From Desulfurispora thermophila DSM 16022 (lineage in GTDB: Bacteria > Bacillota > Desulfotomaculia > Desulfotomaculales > Desulfurisporaceae): a stretch of 64,000 nucleotides of DNA. Position 1 is the first letter of the stretch. Each line of letters begins with the position of its first letter. Location: assembly GCF_000376385.1 (NCBI RefSeq), contig NZ_AQWN01000008.1, forward strand, positions 62,001 through 126,000. The letters run 5' to 3'. Both the position numbers and the translations under genes were made by a program. Below are positions 50,871-59,091 of the stretch, one piece after another. The notes under the pieces are model-generated. The model did no database searches. It saw only the letters and a list, made by a program, of their open reading frames with translations, and had not been told where the DNA came from.

Positions 50871-51189
50871 ACTTTTGAATCAAGTGAGAAGCGATGATGG
50901 GAGAGAAGGACAGCCAGCGGTCGGCAGCGAGCCGGGGTGGGTGCGAGCCCGGTGGACCAGCACTGTCCGGGCCGGCCCGGAGCGCCTGCCAGAGCGCCAA
51001 AGTCGCTGGAAGCAGGCCGGTTACCCCGCCGTTACCGGGGAGCCAAGCGGGTATACTGTTTGGGGCTGTTGCGTTATGATTTATGCGCTCCCGGTCCCGG
51101 GTTGCTGCCTTTAGCGACCGGTATACCAACAGGGGTGGTACCACGGGAAAACAAGCTCTCGTCCCTTGCCGGGACGGGAGCTTTTTTAA
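50871..51189 (+). ncRNA. T-box leader (tRNA-sensing riboswitch)
   Basis: Stem I pieces: GATGGGAGAGAAGGACAG with CTGTCC, the distal AGCGAGCCGGGGTGGGTGCG region with AGCCCGG. The T-box itself is AGGGGTGGTACCACGGG (51131-51147). The terminator is AAGCTCTCGTCCC (51153-51165) / GGGACGGGAGCTT (51171-51183) with TTTTTT. Uncharged cognate tRNA should favour the antiterminator and turn on the regulator-aminotransferase operon. The specifier codon cannot be fixed with confidence by eye (candidates lie in GGGCCGGCC just after CTGTCC). Confidence 0.9.
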
Positions 51190-51218
51190 TTTATTCACCA
51201 GTAAGGCGGTGAGAAAGA

Positions 51219-51722
51219 TTGCCCGTTCCATCTAAAAGTGTGGACAAAGAAATCCTGGCCATATTAGAAGAAAATGCCAGAATATCCCTGCCCGAAATTG
51301 CTTTTATGTTGAATATGGATGTAGAGGAAGTGGCCCGGCGGGTGAGGGAACTGGAGGAACGAAAGGTGATCACCGGTTACCTTACCCTGGTCAACTGGGA
51401 GAAGGTGGGCGAAGAACGGGTCTGCGCCTTCATAGAAGTGCGCACCCAGCCGCAGCGCGATGTGGGTTATGACGCCGTAGCCGAGCGCATTTCCCGCTTT
51501 TCCGAAGTGCGCAGCGTCCGCTTGATGTCGGGCGCTTACGACCTGGCGGTGATTGTGGAAGGGCGCAACATGCGCGAGGTGAGCAACTTCGTGGCCACCC
51601 GCCTGGCCACCATTGAAGGAGTGGTCAGCACCACCACCCACTTTGTGCTCAAAACCTACAAGCAGGACGGCGTGATTTTTGAAAACGAAGAAGAGGACAG
51701 GAGGCTGGTGATTTCCCCATGA
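51219..51722 (+). CDS. Lrp/AsnC-family regulator
   Basis: 167 residues. Helix-turn-helix KEILAILEENARISLPEIAF, DVEEVARRVRELEERKVITG, then the RAM ligand domain (RVCAFIEVRTQPQRDVGYDA; VRSVRLMSGAYDLAVIVEGR; VVSTTTHFVLKTYK). It likely senses an amino acid and controls its own operon. TTG start after AAGGCGGTGAGAAAGA. Overlaps the aminotransferase by 4 bases. Confidence 0.9.
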   Translation: MPVPSKSVDKEILAILEENARISLPEIAFMLNMDVEEVARRVRELEERKVITGYLTLVNWEKVGEERVCAFIEVRTQPQRDVGYDAVAERISRFSEVRSVRLMSGAYDLAVIVEGRNMREVSNFVATRLATIEGVVSTTTHFVLKTYKQDGVIFENEEEDRRLVISP

Positions 51723-52924
51723 CCGGTAAAAGAGATTGGAGTGAAAAGCTGAACCCCGTGGTGCGCCACATGCCTCCCTCGGGCATCCGGCGGTTTTTCG
51801 ATCTGGTGGCCGAAATGAAGGGCGTCATTTCCCTGGGGGTGGGCGAGCCCGACTTTATCACCCCCTGGCACATCCGGGAGGCCTGCATCTACGCCCTGGA
51901 AAAGGGTTACACCATGTACACCTCCAACCAGGGTTTGCTGGAATTGCGGGAAGCCATCGCCCGGGACCTGGACCTCACCTACGGCGTGACCTACGACGCC
52001 CGGCGCGAGCTGCTGGTCACAGTGGGCGTGAGCGAGGGACTGGATCTGGCCATGCGGGCGCTGCTGGCCCCGGGCGATGAAGTGCTCATCCCCGAGCCCT
52101 CCTATGTGTCCTACGCCCCCTGTGTGCTCATGGCCGGCGGGGTGCCCGTGACCATGCCCACCAGCATGCAAAACAGCTTCCGCCTGACGGCGGACACACT
52201 GGAAAAACACATCACGCCGCGCAGCAAAATTCTGCTGCTCTGCTACCCCAACAATCCCACCGGGGCGGTCATGGGGCGGCGGGATTTGCTGGAGGTGGCC
52301 GAAGTGGCCCGCGCCCATGATTTAATAGTTATCTCGGACGAAATTTACGACCGGCTGACCTATGTGGGACAGCACACCTGCATGGCCTCATTGCCCGGCA
52401 TGCAGGAACGCACCGTGCTGCTAAACGGCTTTTCCAAGGCCTACGCCATGACCGGCTGGCGGGTGGGTTATGTGGCCGCCAACGCCGATTTCATTGCCGC
52501 CATGACCAAAATCCACCAGTACACCATGCTTTGCGCGCCCATCACCGCCCAGATGGCCGCGCTGGAAGCGCTGCAGAACGGCCGGGAGAGCATGCAGAAA
52601 ATGGTGCAGCAGTACAGCCGCCGCCGGCATCTGGTGGTGCAGGGGCTGCGGGAAATGGGCCTGCCCTGTTTTGAGCCGGGCGGCGCCTTTTACGCCTTCC
52701 CCGATATCACGCCCACCGGCCTGTCCTCGGAGGAATTCGCGGAAGCGCTGTTGCGGGAGGAGAAAGTGGCCCTAGTGCCCGGCAATGCCTTCGGCCCCAG
52801 CGGCGAGGGTCACGTGCGCCTGTCCTACGCCTCCTCGCTGGATGACCTGGGCGAAGCCCTGCGCCGCATGGCCCGCTTTGTCAAAAAGCGCGGCGTGCAG
52901 GTGCGGGCGGTGGTGAATATGTAG
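51719..52924 (+). CDS. PLP-dependent class I/II aminotransferase
   Basis: 401 residues. Substrate site ISLGVGEPDFITPWHI, NPTGAVMGRRDLLEVAEVAR, IVISDEIYDRLTY, PLP lysine in LLNGFSKAYAMTGWRVGYVA, and the Arg for the carboxylate near the end (GHVRLSYASSLDDL). Type I aminotransferase (PatA/AspB/aromatic group). Substrate not fixed by sequence; an aromatic 2-oxoacid would match the iorAB and arylacetate-CoA ligase genes downstream. Confidence 0.9.
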   Translation: MTGKRDWSEKLNPVVRHMPPSGIRRFFDLVAEMKGVISLGVGEPDFITPWHIREACIYALEKGYTMYTSNQGLLELREAIARDLDLTYGVTYDARRELLVTVGVSEGLDLAMRALLAPGDEVLIPEPSYVSYAPCVLMAGGVPVTMPTSMQNSFRLTADTLEKHITPRSKILLLCYPNNPTGAVMGRRDLLEVAEVARAHDLIVISDEIYDRLTYVGQHTCMASLPGMQERTVLLNGFSKAYAMTGWRVGYVAANADFIAAMTKIHQYTMLCAPITAQMAALEALQNGRESMQKMVQQYSRRRHLVVQGLREMGLPCFEPGGAFYAFPDITPTGLSSEEFAEALLREEKVALVPGNAFGPSGEGHVRLSYASSLDDLGEALRRMARFVKKRGVQVRAVVNM

Positions 52925-53062
52925 CGCTGGACGAAATATTTTTGTGACGGGCAGGAAAATGGCCGGGCCTGCCGAATAGAATATAGTATTGTCGCGCGGC
53001 ACCGGGCAGGCTCCTGGTGCCGGCATCCCAAATTTAATACGAAGTATGGGAGGATGGTAGGT

Positions 53063-54583
53063 ATGAAACTGCTACTGCTGGGTATTTTTGTGGTTGTGCT
53101 GCTGGGCTGCGGGCTCTACAGCATGAGCCGGGCGCGCACTGTGCAGGAGTTTTTCCTGGGCGACAGGGGGGTGGGTCCCTGGCTGTCGGCTTTCGCGTAC
53201 GGCACCACATACTTTTCAGCAGTTATTTTTATTGGTTACGCCGGCAAGGTGGGCTGGGGCTTCGGCCTGTCCTCGCTGTGGATTGTGCTGGGTAACACTC
53301 TGCTGGGTAGCCTGCTGGCCTGGCTGGTGCTGGCCCGGCGCACCAGGCTCATGACCACCCGCCTGGGCGCCATGACCATGCCCGAGTTTCTGGGCGTTCG
53401 CTACCGGGACAACAACCTGAAAATTTTCTCCGCTCTGGTTATCTTCATCTTCCTGGTTCCCTACTCGGCTTCGGTATACATGGGCTTAAGCTACCTGTTC
53501 AACCAGATCTTTGGCATCCCTTACCTCTATGTGGCCGTCTTCATGTGCGTGCTCACCGGCCTGTACCTGGTGCTGGGCGGCTACCGGGCGGTGGCCCTGA
53601 CCGACTTCATCCAGGGCCTGGTGATGATTGGCGGTGTAGCTGTTTTGCTCTACTATGTACTGCACGCTCCCCAGGTGGGTGGCCTGAAGGGCTTTTTGCC
53701 CGCTCTCAAAGCGCACAATCCGGCCCTGACCAGTCCCTTCGGACCGGAGGGCGGGCGGCTGGCCCTGCTTTCCCTGGTGCTGCTTACCAGCCTGGGCCCC
53801 TGGGGGATGCCCCAGATGGTGCAGAAGTTTTACGCCATTCGCGATGAGGCGGCCATCCGCCGGGCCATGATTGTGGCCAGCCTGTTTGCCCTGATTATCA
53901 CTTTTGGCGCTTATTTCTCGGGCTCGCTCACCCATCTCTTTTTCGACCGCCTGCCGGTCGACCCGGTGAGCGGCAAGCCCACGCCCGACTTGCTCATGCC
54001 CATTCTGCTCAAGAATCTGCTGCCCGAGCTGGCGGCCACATTGATTTTGCTGCTGGTGCTGTCGGCTTCCATGTCCACACTGGCTTCGCTGGTGCTGGTG
54101 AGCGCTTCCAGCATTTCTATCGATCTGACGGTGGCCCTGGGCCTTAAACTCAGCCCGCGCGGCGGCATCAACCTTCTGCGCCTGCTGTGCGCTCTATTCA
54201 TCGCCCTGTCACTGGTCATTGCCCTGCTGAAACCGGCCATCATCCTCAGCCTGATGGCCATGTCCTGGGGGGCGGTGGCCGGGTTCTTCCTGGCCCCGTA
54301 CCTGTACGGCCTGTTCTGGCGCGGTGCCACTCCGGCCGGGGCCTGGGCGGCCGGCCTCACCGGTCTGACCGTGGCGGTGGTGGGCTCGCTGTACTTCAAG
54401 CTCAATCCGGCCGTCATTCCCCAGGTTGGCTGCGCGGCCATGCTGGTGCCCCTGCTGGTGCTGCCCCTGGTCAGCCTGGTCACGCCGGCCTTAAATAAGG
54501 AACATGTGGAAAAAGTTTTCGGGGCCCTGGCCCCGGCCGATAAAGCATTCTTGCTCACAGGTAAGGAAGTGGAAAGCACATGA
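53063..54583 (+). CDS. sodium:solute symporter (SSS/PutP family)
   Basis: About 506 residues with about 13 membrane segments (LLLLGIFVVVLLGCGLYSMS; SAVIFIGYAGKVGWGFGLSS; VALTDFIQGLVMIGGVAVLL; ALFIALSLVIALLKPAIILS). GGYRAVALTDFIQG and SASMSTLASLVLVSASSISI are SSS-family signatures with Na+ ligands. Imports an organic anion or amino acid; the operon suggests an arylacetate or amino acid. ATG 53063 with GGAGG 9 bases upstream; the ATG at 53054 touches the GGAGG. Overlaps the ligase gene by 4 bases. Confidence 0.9.
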   Translation: MKLLLLGIFVVVLLGCGLYSMSRARTVQEFFLGDRGVGPWLSAFAYGTTYFSAVIFIGYAGKVGWGFGLSSLWIVLGNTLLGSLLAWLVLARRTRLMTTRLGAMTMPEFLGVRYRDNNLKIFSALVIFIFLVPYSASVYMGLSYLFNQIFGIPYLYVAVFMCVLTGLYLVLGGYRAVALTDFIQGLVMIGGVAVLLYYVLHAPQVGGLKGFLPALKAHNPALTSPFGPEGGRLALLSLVLLTSLGPWGMPQMVQKFYAIRDEAAIRRAMIVASLFALIITFGAYFSGSLTHLFFDRLPVDPVSGKPTPDLLMPILLKNLLPELAATLILLLVLSASMSTLASLVLVSASSISIDLTVALGLKLSPRGGINLLRLLCALFIALSLVIALLKPAIILSLMAMSWGAVAGFFLAPYLYGLFWRGATPAGAWAAGLTGLTVAVVGSLYFKLNPAVIPQVGCAAMLVPLLVLPLVSLVTPALNKEHVEKVFGALAPADKAFLLTGKEVEST

Positions 54584-55893
54584 TCTGGGACCCCCAGCAC
54601 GAGTGTATGGAGAGAGAACAAATGCAGGCGCTGCAGTTGCAGCGCCTGCAGCAGGTTGTGGCCCGGGCGTACGACCGGGTCGCTTTTTACCGGCAGCTTT
54701 TTGACGAAAAGGGAATCCGGCCGCAGGATGTGCGCAGCCTGGCGGACCTGGCCCGCCTGCCCTTCACCACCAAGGACGCCCTGCGGGAGAACTACCCCTA
54801 TGGCCTGTTTGCCGTGCCCATGCAGCAAATAGTCCGCCTGCACGCCTCCTCGGGCACCACGGGCAAGCCCACTGTAGTGGGTTACACCAGAAACGACCTG
54901 AACACCTGGGCCGAGTTGGTGGCGCGCATGGTTACCCAGGCCGGGGTGACCAGCGGCGACATTGCCCAGATCACCTTTGGCTACGGCCTGTTCACCGGCG
55001 CCTTTGGCCTGCATTACGGTTTGGAAAGGGTGGGGGCGGCCATTGTGCCGGCCTCGGTGGGCAACACCGAAAAGCAGATCACCCTGATGCAGGATTTCGG
55101 CACCACCGTGCTGGTGGGTACGCCCTCCTATGCCCTGCACCTGGCCGAAGTGGCCCGGGGCATGGGGGTGGATCCGGTGGCGCTGCCCGTGCGCCTGGGT
55201 CTTTTCGGCGCCGAAGCCTGGACCGAGGAAATGCGCCGGGAACTGGAGGCGGCCTGGGGCATCAAGGCCACTGACAACTACGGACTGAGTGAGATCATCG
55301 GCCCGGGGGTGGCCGGCGAATGCGGCCATAGTCCGGGCTGGATGCACATTTCCGAGGATCATTTCCTGGCCGAGGTAATCGATCCCCACACCGGCCAGCC
55401 CCTGGGCCTGGAGCAGGAAGGTGAGCTGGTGATCACCACCCTGACCAAAGAGGCCCTGCCCCTGATTCGCTACCGCACCAAAGATATTACCGTGCTCACC
55501 GCGCAGCCCTGTGCCTGCGGCCGCACCACGTTGCGCATGCGCAAAGTGAGCGGGCGCAGCGATGATATGCTCATTGTCTCGGGCGTCAACGTCTTTCCCT
55601 CGCAGATTGAGAGCGTGCTCATGTCCATTGAGGGTATCGCCCCCCATTACCAGATCATCCTGGGCAAGAAAGGTTACCTGGACTATATTGAGGTGCAGGT
55701 GGAATTGACCGAGGAGGCCTTCACCGGCCAGTTCCGCGATCTGGAGGAACTGGAGCGGCGCATCAAAACCCGCCTGCAGAGCGTGCTGTCCATTGGCCCG
55801 CGGGTGCGCCTGCTGGAGCCGCACTCTATCGAGCGCAGCCAGGGCAAGGCCAGGCGGGTGATTGACCTGCGCCGCCAGCCTCAAGACAAATAA
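54580..55893 (+). CDS. paaK: phenylacetate-CoA ligase (PaaK-type)
   Basis: 437 residues. AMP-binding signature RLHASSGTTGKPTVVGYTRN, DNYGLSEIIGPGVAGEC, LIRYRTKDIT, and the C-terminal lid VSGRSDDMLIVSGVNVFPSQ, IERSQGKARRVIDLR. Makes arylacetyl-CoA from arylacetate, ATP and CoA (or the reverse to gain ATP). Next to iorAB, whose product is arylacetyl-CoA. Confidence 0.93.
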   Translation: MIWDPQHECMEREQMQALQLQRLQQVVARAYDRVAFYRQLFDEKGIRPQDVRSLADLARLPFTTKDALRENYPYGLFAVPMQQIVRLHASSGTTGKPTVVGYTRNDLNTWAELVARMVTQAGVTSGDIAQITFGYGLFTGAFGLHYGLERVGAAIVPASVGNTEKQITLMQDFGTTVLVGTPSYALHLAEVARGMGVDPVALPVRLGLFGAEAWTEEMRRELEAAWGIKATDNYGLSEIIGPGVAGECGHSPGWMHISEDHFLAEVIDPHTGQPLGLEQEGELVITTLTKEALPLIRYRTKDITVLTAQPCACGRTTLRMRKVSGRSDDMLIVSGVNVFPSQIESVLMSIEGIAPHYQIILGKKGYLDYIEVQVELTEEAFTGQFRDLEELERRIKTRLQSVLSIGPRVRLLEPHSIERSQGKARRVIDLRRQPQDK

Positions 55894-55924
55894 TGCACTG
55901 ATCGTAAGCATTGCAGTGCTTCAT

Positions 55925-56134
55925 GCAGGTGTGTCTATCCTGAGCGAGCCCGTCTGGAGTAACGGTTGCAGCACCCGGCGAGGGCGCGGCAGCGGGCCGG
56001 GAGGCGCGGACAGGACGTCCGCGCCAGCCCCAGTTGAGACACGATGTCGAATCTGGGGCGGCCCGGCCCGCCCGCGACCGAGCCGCTGGTGCTGCCCGTT
56101 ACGAAATTCGGGCGAGCGCAGGATACACACCTGC
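55925..56134 (+). repeat. foldback (long palindromic) element, copy B
   Basis: 210 bp between paaK and iorA. Outer stem GCAGGTGTGT (55925-55934) / ACACACCTGC (56125-56134), continuing TATCCTGAGCGAGCCCG / CGGGCGAGCGCAGGATA and GTAACGG / CCGTTAC. Apical hairpins GGCGCGGAC/GTCCGCGCC (56003-56011 with 56017-56025), CCCCAG/CTGGGG (56028-56033 with 56053-56058) enclosing GACA/TGTC. Versus copy A, stem positions change on both sides (GCGGGTGTG/CACACCCGC to GCAGGTGTG/CACACCTGC; GGGCCGGAC/GTCCGGCCC to GGCGCGGAC/GTCCGCGCC). ATGTCGAATCTGGGGCGG is shared unchanged. Confidence 0.85.
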
Positions 56135-56190
56135 AGCAGGCTATTACTGGAAGATAAGCTGTTAGCATTAGCCAAAGGCAGGTGTTATAG

Positions 56191-57963
56191 ATGACCCGTA
56201 AAATGATGACGGGCAATGAAGCCATTGCCCGGGGCGCCTACGAGTACGGCGTGCGCCTGGGGGCGGGCTACCCCGGCACCCCCAGCACGGAAATCCTGGA
56301 AAACTTCGCCCGCTACCCGGGCATTTACGCCGAATGGGCCCCCAACGAAAAGGTGGCCCTGGAAGTGGCCATCGGCGCGGCCATGGCCGGAGCCCGCGCC
56401 CTGGTGACCATGAAGCACGTGGGCGTGAACGTGGCCGCCGACCCGCTGCTTACCCTGGCCTACACCGGCGTAAACGGCGGTCTGGTGCTGGTGGCGGCCG
56501 ACGACCCGGGCATGCACAGCTCGCAAAACGAACAGGACACCCGCCATTACGCCCGCCTGGCCAAAGTGCCCGTGCTGGAGCCTTCCGACAGCCAGGAGGC
56601 CAAGGACATGGTGGGTCTGGCTCTGGAAATCAGCGAGCGCTTTGACATCCCGGTCATCCTGCGCACCACCACCCGGGTGGCTCACTCCCAGAGCTTTGTG
56701 CAGGTGGGCCAAAGGCAGGAGGTACCCCTGCGCCCCTACCAGAAAGATGTGCAGAAGTGGCTCATGGTGCCCGCTTTCGGCCGGCTGCGCCGCCAGGCGC
56801 TGGAGCAGCGTCTGAGCGCCTTAAGAGAATATGCCGAAAGTGCGCCGGTGAACAAAATATTCCCCGGTGAGGGCAAAATAGGCGTGATCACTTCGGGCAT
56901 CAGCTTCCAGTATGTAAGAGAACTGCTGCCCGGGGCCAGTATCCTCAAGCTGGGCCTCACTTACCCGCTCCCCGAGCAACTGATTAAAAAGTTTGCCGCC
57001 GGTGTGGACAGGCTGCTGGTGGTGGAAGAGCAGGAACCCTTCCTGGAAGATCATTTGAAACAGTGGGGCATCCCCTGCGCGGGCAAAGCCATCTTCCCGG
57101 CCATGGGAGAGTTCAGCACGGCCCTTTTGCGCCGCTGTCTGCAACAGGCCGGCATACTGCCCGCCGCGGCCGCAGAAGGCGCCCCCGATCTTTCGGACAT
57201 GCCCGCCGCGCCGGTACGCCCGCCCGTGCTGTGCGCCGGCTGTCCGCACCGCGGTGTCTTCTATTTGCTGAACAAAATGAAACTGCTGGTGACAGGCGAC
57301 ATTGGCTGCTACACCCTGGGCGGCCTGCCGCCCCTGTCGGGCATTGACAGTTGCGTATGTATGGGGGCCAGCATCGGTATGGCCCACGGCATAGGCCAGG
57401 TGGCGCCCGAGCTGGGCCGCCGCACCGTGGCCGTGATTGGCGACTCCACCTTCATGCACTCGGGCCTCACCGGCCTTTTGAATGTGGTTTACAACCGGGG
57501 CAGCAGCGTGGTGCTCATCCTGGACAACAGCACCACGGCCATGACCGGCCACCAGGACCACCCGGCCACCGGGCGCACCCTGCTGGGGCAGGAGGCGCCA
57601 GCGGTGGACATGGTGGCTCTGGTGCGGGCCCTGGGCGTACCCCATGTGGTTACAGTGGATCCGCTGGACTTAAAAGCAATGCAGCAGGCCCTGGAAGAGG
57701 CCCTGGCCGCGGATGGCCCGGCCGTGATCATTGCCCGCCGGCCCTGTGTGCTGCTGCGCAAACTGCCCCCCAACCCGGTGGCGGTGGATGAAGATAAGTG
57801 CACCGGCTGCAAAACCTGTTTGAAGCTGAGCTGTCCGGCCCTGTCCGTGGTGGACAAGAAATGCCGGGTGGACAGCATCGCCTGTGTGGGTTGTAATCTG
57901 TGTGTGCAGGTGTGCAAATTTGCCGCCCTGCAGGCTGCCCAAAGGGGTGAGACCAATGCTTGA
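56191..57963 (+). CDS. iorA: indolepyruvate:ferredoxin oxidoreductase alpha subunit
   Basis: 590 residues. Start TRKMMTGNEAIARGAYEYGV, GYPGTPSTEILENFARY, TMKHVGVNVAADPLLTLAYT; TPP-binding part with CAGCPHRGVFYLLNKM, GDIGCYTLGGLPPLSGIDSC, GDSTFMHSGLTGLLNVVYNR, LDNSTTAMTGHQDHPATGRT; C-terminal ferredoxin domain CTGCKTCLKLSCPAL and CVGCNLCVQVCKFAAL. Oxidises arylpyruvates to arylacetyl-CoA, reducing ferredoxin. Overlaps iorB by 8 bases. Confidence 0.96.
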   Translation: MTRKMMTGNEAIARGAYEYGVRLGAGYPGTPSTEILENFARYPGIYAEWAPNEKVALEVAIGAAMAGARALVTMKHVGVNVAADPLLTLAYTGVNGGLVLVAADDPGMHSSQNEQDTRHYARLAKVPVLEPSDSQEAKDMVGLALEISERFDIPVILRTTTRVAHSQSFVQVGQRQEVPLRPYQKDVQKWLMVPAFGRLRRQALEQRLSALREYAESAPVNKIFPGEGKIGVITSGISFQYVRELLPGASILKLGLTYPLPEQLIKKFAAGVDRLLVVEEQEPFLEDHLKQWGIPCAGKAIFPAMGEFSTALLRRCLQQAGILPAAAAEGAPDLSDMPAAPVRPPVLCAGCPHRGVFYLLNKMKLLVTGDIGCYTLGGLPPLSGIDSCVCMGASIGMAHGIGQVAPELGRRTVAVIGDSTFMHSGLTGLLNVVYNRGSSVVLILDNSTTAMTGHQDHPATGRTLLGQEAPAVDMVALVRALGVPHVVTVDPLDLKAMQQALEEALAADGPAVIIARRPCVLLRKLPPNPVAVDEDKCTGCKTCLKLSCPALSVVDKKCRVDSIACVGCNLCVQVCKFAALQAAQRGETNA

Positions 57964-58540
57964 AAAGCTGGACATTCTGCTGGTGGGCGTGGGCGGTCAG
58001 GGCACCATCCTGGCCAGCAAAATTCTGGTGAATGCTGCCGCCGCGGCCGGCTATGACATCAAAATGTCGGAAATCCACGGTATGGCCCAGCGGGGAGGCA
58101 GTGTGGTCACCCATGTGCGTTTGGGCAGCGCGGTGAGCTCTCCCATGGTGGAAGAAGGGCGTACCGATATCATCCTGGCCTTTGAGCAGCTGGAAGGGCT
58201 GCGCTGGCTGAACTACTTAAAGCCGGGCGGCAGCATGATTTTGAGCAGCCAGGTGATTTATCCCGTACCGGTTCTGGCCGGTCTGGCCGCCTACCCGGAG
58301 AACATCCCCGGCTACATCGCCGCCCGGGTGCCCGATACGCTGGTCATTGACGCCTTGCAGGCCGCCCTGCAGTGCGGCAATGCTAAAGCGGCCAATGTGG
58401 TGCTGGTGGGGGCGCTGGCCGCCCGCCTGCCCCTGGAGCGTGCCCTGTGGGAGCAGGCTCTCAAGGAAACCGTGCCGCCGCGCCTTTTGGAGGTCAACCT
58501 GGCCGCCTTCGCCGCCGGGTATGAGTACCGGAAATCCTAG
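57956..58540 (+). CDS. iorB: indolepyruvate:ferredoxin oxidoreductase beta subunit
   Basis: 194 residues. LDILLVGVGGQGTILASKIL, MSEIHGMAQRGGSVVTHVRL, EQLEGLRWLNYLKPGGSMIL. Gamma-type domain of 2-oxoacid:ferredoxin oxidoreductases, partner of IorA. ATG 57956 after AAAGGGGTGAGACC. Confidence 0.95.
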   Translation: MLEKLDILLVGVGGQGTILASKILVNAAAAAGYDIKMSEIHGMAQRGGSVVTHVRLGSAVSSPMVEEGRTDIILAFEQLEGLRWLNYLKPGGSMILSSQVIYPVPVLAGLAAYPENIPGYIAARVPDTLVIDALQAALQCGNAKAANVVLVGALAARLPLERALWEQALKETVPPRLLEVNLAAFAAGYEYRKS

Positions 58541-58552
58541 ATGCCTGACAAC

Positions 58553-58720
58553 GTGTGTGCCAATCCTTCAGCGAGCCCGTCTGGAGTACCGGCTGCAGCA
58601 CCCGGTGAGGGCGCGGTAGCGGGCCGTATATAAACGTGCGCGGCAGTGTCCACACTCGCTCCGTACTACACACCGACGGCACTACGGCGCGGCTGCGGGC
58701 CGCACCTGCGCGGCGCTCAT
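58553..58720 (+). repeat. foldback element, copy C (degenerate)
   Basis: GTGTGTGCCAATCCTTCAGC followed by GAGCCCGTCTGGAGTACCGG, CTGCAGCACCCGGTGAGGGC and GCGGTAGCGGGCCG matches the left half of copy B almost base for base. The right half (ACGGCACTACGG near 58676, also found in copy A) is only partly kept and the closing CACAC end is missing. Same orientation relative to transcription as copies A and B. Confidence 0.7.
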
Positions 58721-59029
58721 ATGCGGCATGAACCCGGTTGTTTTTCCATTCAGTGTATGGTGCACCTCAGTTCTCTTTTAGCTGTTGCCCACATGTAGCC
58801 TCGCCATTTCGCGCCGCGGGTGCGGCAGCCTCGTCCCGCCTGTGCCGTTACCGGTGCTTCGTAAGTCGCTCGCTTTGGACAACTGCCGCGCTCATGTATT
58901 GGCGCTACCAATTCCTGATGTCCGAAACCGACAGCCGACAACTGTTCCCGGCCCGCTCCGGCGGGCCGGTTTGCTTTCCGCCCCGGCCGGATGCTCCCCA
59001 AAGCTCTGGCTTTTCGCCCGCTTTCGTAC

Positions 59030-59035
59030 TATAAT
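59030..59035 (+). promoter_or_regulatory. possible -10 element of argS
   Basis: TATAAT, 57 bases before the argS start; the -35 is not clear. Confidence 0.4.
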
Positions 59036-59091
59036 TTTACCATGATTTATTCGCATCCCAATTTATACCGCAATTAAGGAGTGCATCAAGC

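Larger units (their letters stand above)
58541..59091. other. 551-base gap between iorB and argS
   Basis: Holds foldback copy C in its first part. From 58741 to 59010 the sequence is GC-rich with scattered fragments resembling copy A (for example CGGTGCTTCGTAAGTCGCTC near 58850) but no gene. A TATAAT at 59030-59035 is a possible argS -10 box; a weak CTGGCT lies 18 bases upstream. Confidence 0.5.

Noticed and set aside
50889-51212. Small + strand frames in the T-box leader
   Set aside because: The region is a structured leader with T-box core and terminator; the frames have no ribosome sites.
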